Part shown: piece after piece, positions 1-12,000 of the stretch
Layout: every line of letters starts with the position of its first letter
How positions within the stretch are numbered: position 1 is the stretch's first letter
Assembly: GCF_018320785.1 (NCBI RefSeq)
Contig: NC_054881.1
Coordinates: forward strand, 23,312,275-23,376,274
From: Cheilinus undulatus
Taxonomy: Eukaryota > Chordata > Actinopteri > Labriformes > Labridae
Reading direction: 5' to 3'
Length of the DNA: 64,000 nucleotides
Notes under the pieces: model-generated
Seen by the model: only the letters and a program-made list of their open reading frames with translations
Database searches by the model: none
What the model was told of the DNA's origin: nothing
Made by a program: the position numbers and the translations under genes

Positions 1-1399
1 CTCTCAAGATCTAATATGGCATGAAATGCCCTTTTCTGGAGATTCAACAGTTTATCACGGCCTGATCAGACAAATAAAGACACACAAAAAATAGTTTTAA
101 AATGGCAAGAAGATGTCTTCAGTAAGGTCCACAGTTATTGCACTATTTTTGTTTTTTATTGTGATTCATTCTGTAGTTTATTTTCCTTTTCAACTTTCTT
201 TGGTTAAGCCACATCAGTGTCTTGCTTCAGCCACAGAGCTCTAAAGAAAGGAGACCACTGCTCAGTTGCTCAGTTCGAAAATGTCACATACAGCTCAGTG
301 AACAAGCCAAATGCCATCCTCACCCTGTGTTATCAAAGACTTACCTTTTAACCACTCTCTCAGTGGCATATTTATGATGTTTGAGGGCAGGAGCGAAAAT
401 GATAAACAGCAGGGCACCCATTGTGTGCTGGGCATCACTCAAAGAGTTGTCATTTGTAATGAAATAGTTAGAAATCCTAGTTAGGGTTTTTTTTTTTTTT
501 TAATTCTGGTTATACCTACTACACCTCTGTAAAAATTAGACGAGGAATCATGAACCATTTAACCATTGATTTAACAAAGATACACAAGGTAGGATGTCAA
601 TGAATTGTATTTTTGCCAGTGTTGGACAGGTGGTTTTGTTCCACTCAAAAACAACCCTGGAGGGCAATTTATCATGTATTGTCCATTTAAAGGCAACCAA
701 GAGACACTCAGTCATATATTGTCCACTTGGAGGGCATTTTGCTCAAGTTTGACCACACTGGGCACTTGTGCAGGCATTTCATGTATATTGAGAGGGCATT
801 TAAAGGGCAATTTGTCAGATTTCGTCTATTTAGAGGGCACCAAAATGGGCACTTTATCGTATGTATCTTCCATAGTGTCATACAAGAGGGCATTTCTGCT
901 GTGATTTTGTTTTTAAACATTAGGGCACCAAAGGGGGTGACCATCCCCAACCTCCTCTGAGTACGCCAGTTCTCTCAAATCATTTTCAATCTATTAATTT
1001 TTCCATAAACCATGTCATAAACTTCGACAAGTAAGCAGGTCTGTATCCAAACAGAAAGTCAATTATCCTTAGATTAAGACACTTAAAAAAATCCAAAATG
1101 ACATACAAACAGTTTTGAAAGCAAAGTTGTGTAATTTAAAATACGATGAAAAGAATGTGATTAACTGTTAATAACAACAGAAATTCTGAGATTAATCACA
1201 ATCAAATCTTTAAACATTTCTATTTTTTTTATTAAAAATACATAGAAATACACTGGTAACCGGCAACTTATATTAAAGAATTTGAATTGTATACAAAATG
1301 GCTATTTATACAATAAAAGTGGTTGTCCATCTCTGTCGGCAAAAATGAGAGGTAAATTTAACAAGTACAAGATACCGTTGTAAAAGAGACTTTTGCAGT
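1..1399. other. Upstream non-coding DNA before npdc1
   Basis: AT-rich sequence without a convincing coding region. Short open frames between 605 and 960 overlap each other on both strands and sit in a degenerate repeat, so they are not genes. A T-run lies at about 487-502. No gene end from a left-hand neighbour could be recognised. Confidence 0.6.
605..935. repeat. Degenerate tandem repeat with recurring GAGGGCA units
   Basis: The core GAGGGCA or GGGCA followed by a T-rich or CA stretch recurs about ten times between 660 and 925, together with repeated 'ATTGTCCA' words, at irregular spacing of roughly 15-45 bases. This looks like an old, diverged minisatellite or the interior of a repeat-rich transposon. 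No clean unit length can be fixed by eye. Confidence 0.5.
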
Positions 1400-1739
1400 A
1401 AGAAGTCTGATTTTCGGTGGAGTCCCTGAAAGCATCATGTCAAACACACGCACCCGCACAGGAGAGCCCGCAGCTCCTCCTCCTACCAGATGAAGCTCCG
1501 CTATCTTTAGCTCTGCCACGGATTACTGAGCAGTGTAGGCTGGCCGCGTCCGGGTACGACTCGGCTTAACGGTGTGTGTAATTAGTGCCTACGGTCTCCT
1601 CTTTAACAGAAAAAACTACAAAAAAAAAAAAAAAAGAAGAAGAAAAAAAGAAAACAGAAACAAAGAACAAAAGTAATGGGGGAATGACAGCACTATCCGT
1701 CCCCGTCTGCGGCTCTCCGTCATCGAGAAGACCCCGAGG
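1400..1739 (+). promoter_or_regulatory. npdc1: npdc1 promoter and 5' untranslated region
   Basis: GC-rich and CpG-rich sequence compared with its AT-rich surroundings, directly before the first npdc1 ATG. No TATA box is evident, which fits a dispersed CpG-type promoter. The transcription start cannot be placed by eye. An A-rich GAAGAA/AAAG tract (1615-1670) lies in or next to the probable 5' UTR. Confidence 0.5.
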
Positions 1740-1848
1740 ATGCTGCTACTCTCGAGCCCGCGGAACGGACGCCAGCGCCGGGCCTCGCTGCTGCTGCTGC
1801 TCGCCTTGGTCGTCGGCTGTGTCATTCCTGTCAGTGCTAGCATGCCAG
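1740..1848 (+). CDS. npdc1: npdc1 coding exon 1 (signal peptide)
   Basis: Starts at the ATG in the context GAGGATGC and encodes a basic segment (RNGRQRR) followed by a hydrophobic Leu/Val core ending in SVSAS-like residues. The exon stops at CCAG before GTAAAA, leaving one base of a split codon. The start is chosen because the signal peptide begins there and no better upstream in-frame ATG fits. Confidence 0.9.
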
Positions 1849-4800
1849 GTAAAACATAACACTTTATTCAGAGCTTGTATTAGTTTTCTAATCATTTTGA
1901 AACATCCCGGTGTCGTCTTTTCAGTCACTGTCAATACACTGAGACAGTTTAACAGATGAGCTCGTGACAAACAACAATTGGCAGGTGTTTTTAATCCGAG
2001 GGGACTTAATTCAGTGCGACACATGCCTTTAAATTGACGATTTTTGTGATGTTTCTGGTGTCATTTTTCTTCCTGATAAAGTACTTTGCCAGCACGGGAT
2101 ATCCCATGAGTTCAGACGGATGTTTTGGACAGGTTAAACGAGTATAGGTTAAACAAGAGCACAAGGAAAAGACTGGTGGAAAAATACATAGTGCTTTCCT
2201 TGTTAGGTTACTCGTGTAGTTTCATTTCCTTGTGTATTTTTATCATGTTTGACACAGCAAGGAATTAAGTAAAAATAAACGCGTTTTAGGTGATGATTTA
2301 TTAATTCATGTCTTCAAAATTGCTGAAATAATTGTATCAGTCGTGTTTTCTGAGAAATAACCGAAGAAAGAATAAGTGGTCATAGAGCCACTTAATAATC
2401 TGTGATCCATTGAGAATTTGGTTCATCGCGAGACTTTTTTGAGCACTCATTTCTGTTTTGATATTATAGCAGATATTAGTCCTGGGTAGAGATGGATCTG
2501 TACTACTTTTTCCAGACCAAGCACAGATACATACATTTGGATACTCAACAATACCAAGTACAAATATAAATACATAATAATTAGGGATGCACAGATGCAT
2601 TGGTGTAGCATCAGTTGGCAATGTGTACAAACATCGGCCAAATTATGGGACATAAACAGATATCAGTGTTTATCTGTTGTTTCCAATCAATTTAGACAAT
2701 GTGAGGGAAATTGTTGACTTACTAGTTTTAAGGCGAAAGAAAAAACAAACCAACATCACCATCAGTATCAGCTGAATTCATTCAACATCAGTATCAATAT
2801 CAGGTCTTATTTTTAAAATCAATGCATCTCTTTTATTTAAAAAAAAAGTTTCATTTCCAACAGATGCCATTCCTCTTGACAGCAGTGCATTTTTTTTCTT
2901 TACATCTGCTCTACTTTTGTCATCCTCATTTACGTTAAAATATCGCCAAACAGCAGACATGGCTCCAACCGCCCTACCTGCTCAGATAATTTGAGGCTAA
3001 CATCATGTTGAGTTCAATATCTGTAGTGTTTTATACGTAAAAGTAGGAGCTTGTTTCAGACTGGCAGTGTGTTTTGCTGCTCCTGTGCAAGGGTGCTGCG
3101 TGTTGGCAGTGTCTCTCTGCTGTTACAGCCCTGTCTTTCCTAATAAGTTTTACCTCAATAAATCTTCCTACAAGTGATTTGATTTATTGTATAACCAAAC
3201 TGAGCCAGAATAAAAACATTCTGCAAGAACAAGCTGATTTTCTCCAAGGAAATGCTAACCCAGGCTTTGACTTGAAAAGCACAAACTGGAAATGCACTCG
3301 TACTAGTTTATCTTGCCCCTGAGATTTTGTACCAGTGTGGTAACAGAAAGCTTCACTAATAGCAGAAGTTTAGAGAATTAGACTTATCAAAAAGATGCTT
3401 TTTAGCTTGTGCCATTCATCTGGTTCATCAGGAAGCAGGTTACAAACATATTCTACCAATGCTGCATAAATATCTGCTAAAAGGTCCGTCTATTTTTGGC
3501 TGAGAAACGCACGCGGCGTGCCGAAGAAGAAATATGCAAGCCCTCTATCCTCTAGATTCTCTGCACGAGTTATTCATATCAGGTGCATGAGACAGGGCAC
3601 TCCCGCATGAAAGTCTGAAAGGCCCGACTTGTTGAAGTGAAAATCAAGCCATGTCATGGCCTAGACATGTGCCTCACGCTCCCAGTCTGAAACAGGCTTA
3701 ACCCATTTAAGCCCACCAGCAGCAATGGTTGCAAAAGGTCTTGATTGTCATTTTCCTTCTATGAATAGAATTTTAAATGTTAAATGACATGCAAGTAGAC
3801 ACTTTGACTTTATATTTTATCAAGAGCAGAAAAGTGACAAACCCTCACAAGAAAAGATCATTTTGATAAAACAATAACGTTTTTTTGGTAGTAATTTTGC
3901 ATTAACTTAATCATGAAAGTCTCAAGAATAACCCAAACAGCATAAATATTACATCAGATATTAGGTTTTTGTGTGTGGAGTCATTTATAAGTGGCAGGTT
4001 TGTTCCCCTTGGGCACACCTTGTCAGTAACAATGTGAAAACACAGTTGGCTAGATTGTTCATATATTGCCCTTTTGAAACAGTAAATTATATTACATTTG
4101 ATTTGATTTTTGTATTTGTATCATATTTCTTTATTATAGTGCTACTAGCAACAATAGCTGGCAGTCATTTAAAAAATATTTTCTAGACAAGACAATGCAA
4201 AATGGAGAAGTTTACTGCAGAACTTGTTCATATGAAAACTAATCAACATAATTTTGAGAAAAAAATGGTAAGCATTACTTTTGAAACAAACTTAGTAAAT
4301 TTATGTGTAACATTAAGTTACTTATTGAGAAATAAACACATTTGAATACTTTTTCATCGCCACAATTTTATTATTCATTCCACTTGTCAATATAAATGTC
4401 TTTACGTCTCTTTCATCTGCTCACAATCTAACAAACTGGGCAGGGGAGTACCGTATTACACAAAGGCTGTGTAGAATTAAAATAGCTGCAGAGTTTATTC
4501 ACTAAAATAACACAATACGACATTACATCACAGTACAAAACAACACTTTTATGACAGGGATAACTTGTCATAGATTACTTCAAGTGTAAAACAAAGGCTT
4601 TACCACTTGTTACAACACAAAACCCCCAAAACTGCAGGCCACCAGCACACTGTCTAAAGTGCACAAATGTGTTAAAAAATCTTAATACCTTAACTTTCAC
4701 AATATATTTGTGCAATTTAGACAGTGCTCACTCTTTGTCTAGCCGAGCTTTGACTAAAGATCATATACTGTTGATTGTTGAAGTATTCGTATCCTTCCAT

Positions 4801-7800
4801 AACTCATTATGTTGAATAGAATCAACAGCATCGACAGCCTTGTAGTCTTACGTCTCTCCTTATGCTCGTGTGTCTCCACAAGGGATGATTGCTGTTGATG
4901 TGTGTGTGAGATAATCTGCTTCTCAGCCTCTGAGACCCTTTGGGAGAACCAACAGCTGGTCTGTCACATGTAATCTTTAGCCTTTATCTGAAGGACACAC
5001 AAAGCACTGAACATTAACTGCCTTTGCCTGGCACTGGCCTACACCGTTAGGGGCATGCTTAAGTGAATTTAAAGTTTAATATAATTACTTTAACCCACAG
5101 AAACATCAGACCCGTTCTGTTCAAATAATACAAGTCTGCATAAAATCATAGGTGTGACGTGGCTTCATTTTTCTTGAGCACGATACAGAGGATGTAGGGG
5201 ATGTGACACAGCATTAGCTTGTGTTTCCACTAATTTTTTCATTTGATTGCAAATCAGTTTTAGCTTTGCAGATGATAATGTCCTCTCACTATCTCTGCTC
5301 TGAGGAAAAAGATGGCCTTGTGAAGTAGAGTAGTGTCCCGTTGTGAGAAGATAAAACTATTTTTATGACCAGTTAGAGGCAGATGAAGTTGTCAGAGTGT
5401 CCTTTGTTTTTTTTCATTAAGGAATAAAACAGAGTGTTTTAGACACCTGTTACAGCTCGTTTATGACATTATGTCAGCAGCATTCGGGCTTTTGCTTTAG
5501 CACATTGTGTTGAAACCGACATTTTTTCGTTCTAGTGTGAAAATCTGATTGCAGCCTTTTGCATAATGTGGCTGCACAGACAGATTGTACCGGAGTCATA
5601 CCTTCTTCATGAAAACATTGCAAGTTAATGGCACTTTATTGAGAACACTGGAGGCATCTCGGACACTGAAAAAGCACATTTAGTATTTAAAGTGAGCCAG
5701 TTTTCAGTGAAATTTTGCTGGAGAGCCATTAACAGCATGAAGTGCATACTAATCAGGTTGCTGATTCTGCAAACATTGACACATAGTCATGTGTAAATAT
5801 GCCAGAAAGCTTTCACAGAACATTAGCTTCTTGAGATGGAAGAAATCCAAAATCTCCATAAGACTAATTGAATTCATGAATTATGTGTAGTCTTCTGGCT
5901 GAGATGCAGAATTAATTAACTTAAGCAGAATCTGTTGTGTAATTCAGTCTCAGCAAAGCAGAATGAGAAAATCTATATATTTTTAATCTTATTTTCATGG
6001 CCTTGCTGCTCTAGAATTAGCCTTTCCCACTTTTAAAACGTCATCTTCACTAATTCAGCCTGTTCATTGTTGTGCTGCCACGTTTAAATGCCAGGTTTGT
6101 CATTCACCAAACCCACGTAGACACAGTGATTACTATTCAGAGAGATGCTGCCTCTGGCCTTTTCCTCCACATGGATTAAGCTTTAGCGATTCATATCTTC
6201 CATGTCACACTCTCCCTTACACACAACAGCGTTTCAGTCACCTATTTTTGCCCACAGCAAAATGCACTCTCCGGGCTTTAGTGGGCAAGAAGAGCGATAA
6301 AATGTCACAGGGAAGGACAAATTCACCCAGCCAGAGGACATAAAGATCACTGAGGCAACAATCAGGTTCAGTTTATGAGCTGTATCCTCCAGTGAGTTTA
6401 CTTTTACTCCCACTCCTTTGATCCAGTTAAAAGAGGGTGTTTTAGCTGGGTGGCATTTTTACTTTCCTTCTGGTTTAAGAGGATATCTCTACGTGTCATT
6501 TCTCCAACCTTAGACAGATATGAACCCAGTGCTTATAGGAAGTAAGTTGAAAAATGCAAACAAGTGCTCCCTTTGGTTTTAAATGGACCTGATCAGTAGC
6601 TTGTGTGGTCTTTGTGTGGATGCGACATTAGTGGTGATCATCGGAGAGAGAAAGGAAGAATTAACCAAGTAATTATTCAGGGATCCATCAGACTGAATCG
6701 ACACAACAGTCAGGAAAAGCCTCATTGAGTGTATTGATCTGCTCAACTGTGGTCCCTGTTGTGGTCTGTAAAATAAGTGGTCAGCCACGGGCTTTATGAT
6801 TCCTTTTTTCACCCTGTAATATTGCCCCACCCTTGGTTTCTTCACTTTTGAGTTTGCTAGACCTCTGCACAAAAATGAGAAGGCCACTATGAATCAATTA
6901 AAGCATCTTTAACATATGGACTGCAAAACATAAACTCTCCAGAAATGTTTAGGGCGGGCCCCATTTTTACCACAATGTTTTTTTGTCTTTTTTTTTTTTG
7001 TTCTCCCAGCCGCCTCTTAAAGGTCTGTGTTAAAACGAGACTTACCAATTTGCAGTCCAGCAGTGCTGCTTTGTGCTGTGCACTGCTAAAACATTGTTGG
7101 TGGGTGTTGACGGATGGCGGGGCACACAGTCAAAGTGCAGCGTAGCCGTGATGGACCGGGGACAGACTCAGTAGAAGTGCTGGGTGAGGGACATGTGTGA
7201 AAGAGCAATTCAGGAAAATGTCATTAAAATTTTGAGCAGTGCCGGAGTGTGAAAAAGGCAGTGATGGTGACATTTCAACATCAGAGTAAGAGGTGTTGAG
7301 TTTGACTTCAACTTAAAATATAGCCTCTGTAATTTTAGGATACTTTAATGTGAGTTGCCATACAAGCGGGTGTCTTTGTAGGCAGGATGTTGCAAGGAAA
7401 AGTGACACATTAGGTGAGGGACAGTTTTCTATGTCAGCATTTTTTCCCCCATGCATTGGTTTGCCTTTGCGTGAAGCCACATCCTTACCAAGAATGCAGT
7501 GCGTATACGGGTGCCCCATTTAAGCAGAACACTAAAATTATCTGAAGCGCTAGCGTCACTACTTACAGTTCATCCTGTGTGCTCATACTTGGATATCACC
7601 TCAGATACCTCAGATAACATTATATAGAAAAATGTTTTCCCATGAAACTATTGCGGTCATTTTCTGAAAAGTCCTCAAAAGATTAAATCACTTCACTTTA
7701 AGTTGAAGCAGACTGAGGCAAAAAACAATGAAAGCACTGAGGAGAAAATTCATAAAAGCTTGAACAGGAAGTGTTTTTGGCACATATTTGCTTCCATTGT

Positions 7801-9038
7801 CTAATTTTCCTTCGCTTTGTGTGCTGCAGGGCGTGCTGCTCTGCTCGGCTCTAACGATAATGACATTGTAATTATCTCCCGTTTAATGGGTTTGAGTTGT
7901 CATTGTCTGACATGACAGACGCTGCTGCAACAGAGAGACAAATGACAGACACAGATAAGATGGATGACTGCACCACTGAAAGAGAAAAACACAGTCTTGT
8001 TCCACCCCGATCTTCTACAAACCTGCATTCCTTAGAGGATAAAATCTTTGACATTTAAAATTCACTTCCTTTTCACCTATGGCCTCATCTGCTTAGCTAC
8101 CACCTGTACTTCCTGCCTAAGATGTGCCAGGCTGTGTGCATTTGCTAATGTCTGTTAAACAGGTGCAAAGTCGTGTCCCATTTTCCACTAAGCGTGGCAG
8201 AAAATTAAACATTCAGTCTTTGCATCAGATTACGGTGGGAAAACAACACCTACATAACACTGGTACACTGAAACTGATATGGTAGACAGTTTCCACACGT
8301 TTAGTCATCTGATTTTGTCTCAGGTTTTTCAAGCTTTTGAGAAATGATGTGACTACTTTTTCCACTTATTTGTTGAATTGAAGCTGACTGAACAATTCTC
8401 TTTTCTTATGAAACTCCCACAACTGTTTCTAAGACTCTAAAACTATGTGTGCCTTTAAAAGCTCAGAGGAAAGTATGCATTGTCAGCTTTAAAGACTTCC
8501 ATAGAGAAGTATGTGCCTTTCCACACTATGTCCAATCAGCTTAATTCACCACAGGTGGACTCCAGTAAAGGTGTAGAAAATCTCAGCAATGATCCAAAGA
8601 AATGGGATGAAACCTGAGCTAAATTTCAAGTGTTTTTGTAAAGGGCCCAAGTACTTATGTCAATGTGATATTTCGGTTTTTCATTCTTAATTGATTTGCA
8701 AAGTTTTTTAAAATTCTGTTTGTTAGGATGGGGTACTTAGTGTAAATGAATGCGAACAAAAATGTTTTTTACAGAAGCATCAGGCTGCAACATAACAAAA
8801 CAGAAAAAGTGAAGGGGGTCTGGATAATTTCTGAATGCATCTCTCTCTCTGTCCAGTGTCATATTTGCTCGTTTGGAGCAGATAATGGTTTGCATAAAGA
8901 CCGTCTGTGACACTGACCAGTGTGCACTCTCTCATAGTGCATATTTGATTGTCATTTTCTAATCCTCAGTCGAAGCGCACAATGCCAGTATGCGTCACAG
9001 TTGATGCCAATGAAAAAAACTCACTAGGCCGCTTAATA

Positions 9039-9069
<31 letters not shown>

Positions 9070-12000
9070 ATTTTTGGCCTTTATTGGATAGGACAGTGGA
9101 TAGAGTCGGAAACGGGGAAGAGAGCGGGGAGAGACATGCAGGAAATAGTGCCACGGGCCGGATTGGAACCCGGGTCGCCTGCGTATATGGCATGCGCCTT
9201 AACCACTCAACTACCGGCGCGCCCTAATATTTGTTTTTTTTTTTTTTTTGCTATTTGACAGTGAGGCATGCTGGACAAACAGGAGTGTTACATAAAAACC
9301 CCAAATGTACATACTTAAAATACACTTAAGCTTTATGAAATAAGTCATGTGCTGATGTGTTATATGACAAGCTTTAAGCAGATCTCTTTCCACTTGATTT
9401 GGAGTCTAAGGCTTACTTCCTGTCTGCTATCTTCACACAATAGGCGTCTGATCTTCCTGGTCTACCCATTTCCTGCTTCCTCTCCAAATCTCTTGACCAC
9501 AGTCACAGACATGTTGGCACTGTTACAGATTGGATTGACACTACCTGGAGAACAGTATAAAGGAGTTAAAGTTTGCATAAGAAGTGTGTACGTGTTGTGT
9601 GTTTTAACAGGCTGTGTGAGTGTGCATCTGTGCCTGGCAACAGCAGCAGCAGATGGTTAAAAAAGTCATTTTTCACTCGTTCCAAGGACTATTTTTTGTC
9701 CCTGAGTTACATAATATTTTTTCACACTTCTCGTGTCCTTCTCTAAACTGAATAACCTTGTATACAGCAGCTATGAGTCTATCCCTTCTCTTTTCTTTTA
9801 TTTCTTCTCCTTGTTTTACGTTTTTCTCTCGTCCACCTTGATTGAGCTCTAATTAGCTGCAGCAGTGGCTGTGTGGGAGGCATGTTGATGTAAGGCCACC
9901 TCCTACTTGACATTCACCTCTGTGGCTCCTTTGTTATACCGCTAAAGCAATTGAAGCTGCACTGTCGTACAATTATAATCATGAGCTGTTAATGTTTTAA
10001 TTATTTAAAAAATCAGGGATTCATTAAGCAAAAGCGGTGGAGTTTAATAGAAAACAAAAATATATTTTTCTAATCTTCTGGTTCACCAAAAGCATGTTTT
10101 CCTAAAGCTGTTGATTTGATCCAGTATTTTATGATACTCACCGTAGCTTTGCACTGATTTTTTCACTCTCTGCTTTTTCTCACCCTCATTTTCTCACCCT
10201 CCTCCCAGCCTCACACATGCATAACCAAACACACGTACAGCAGGTTTGTGTCTAGTTGTGTTTATTGGTTCCCTGCAATTACTTCCATCATATTAACTCC
10301 CTATGCATGATAAAGAACTGCTGACAGGTGTAATGCTGATATTAGAACTTCATTTTCCTCTTTCATACAAATTGTGTAACTTAATTGATGAAATCCATCT
10401 CTCCTTTTTGTCTAAGATGACATGGGTTCATTTTTATTGCAAGGCTTTCAGATTTTCCCCCATTGTGGAATAAATTAAGTCTTCACTTAGGTTTATCTCA
10501 TGCAGGAAAAAATAATGTGTACAGATTCTACATAGAGATGTAGAGACTGTGTATAGGGGCTGGGATTTTCAGCATGTTAAGAGCTCTGGTTTCTGCTTGT
10601 AGCAAATTTGTCGTCTGAGCTGTGTTGACCGATCACACATCAGCGGGTTTTAGTGTATACATGTAAAACAGTCTGTGTAGACAGGCATAACGTTATGAGT
10701 GCTGATGGCAAACAAGCTCCCATTCATCCACAGTACGGCTTGGTAATATGACATTAAAAAATAAACTCTGGAGCACAGATGTCCCAGTGATTAGTCAGTA
10801 CCCCATGTTCATGGGCATCCCAAGTTCAAGTCTGGCATGTGGCTCCTTTCCCACATATAATTCCAACTCTCTCATCTCTGTTTCCGACTCTACCCTAAGT
10901 CCCATTTCTGTGAATAAAGGCATAGTAAGCCCCAAAATAAATCTGTATAAAATAAAATCTTTGATTTTTCATTCTAAACCCTATTTCCAATTTTAATTGA
11001 TTTTCTTCCCTGCTTTTTCTCGCAGCATTCAAGAAGTAGGAAAAAAAAAGATTTTTGAAGAATATTACATTGATTGCAGGAGGGAATCTAATGTGGATAA
11101 AGGAAATAAAAGAGCTGGTCATCAGATACACTAAGGGGGGCACGCAGGAGTAGTCTGCAAGGGAAAACACTGCATAGTTAGGCCCTGTTTACACGACAGT
11201 AATTTCAGGTGAAATGCAAATCTTTGCATTTTATCTTTCTGTTTACACGAAAACTGCATTTTGGTGCCTGAAAACTGAACAATTTGGAAGTTTTCAAAAT
11301 TCCTCCGTCTCCATGTAAACAGGGAAAACGACAGTTTCTGAAAACACACATGCGCACTACGGCTGCAGTCAGTTGTGAAGCAAGTAGTATTTTCTATAAA
11401 CCAGAGGTGGAAAAAGTACCAGATTATTGCACTTAAGAAAAAAAAAACAAACAGTGTCTCTGGTTAAAATGTACTTATGGAGAGGAAAGTACTGGTCTGT
11501 AAATCTACTCAAGTAAAAGTAAAAAGTACATCATTTAGAGTTTACACAGAGAGTGAGTGAGTACTGAGTAGCTACTTTTGATCCCTTAGGGGCTTTCAAG
11601 GCAAATTATGGTTTTCCTTATGTGCAATAACACCGAGAGGATATAAATCTCCAAAAAAATGGTTTATTATAAGGTGTGACTTAACCTAAAGGGAAACGTG
11701 GGCTGTTACATAGATTTGAGTAAATGTAACTGGTCACTTTCTACCTCTGCTATAAGCAGATATCTGCATCAAGTACAGCTCATAATGAAATATAAATCAA
11801 GCATTTAATCTTCAACTACTGTACGTATGAATACAACCAATAAAGCCAGTTGGCCAGACAACATCAGCCCCAGCTCAGGGTGTGTTCTGGACAGAGTTGG
11901 AAAGTAACTAATTACATTTACCCCAGTTACTGTTATTGAGTAGCTTTTTGTGTACTTTCCAAATTCACTACTTTTACTTTTACTTAAGTATATTTTGAGG

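Noticed and set aside
8949..9227. 92-codon open frame
   Set aside because: It runs through the T-tail and body of a SINE.
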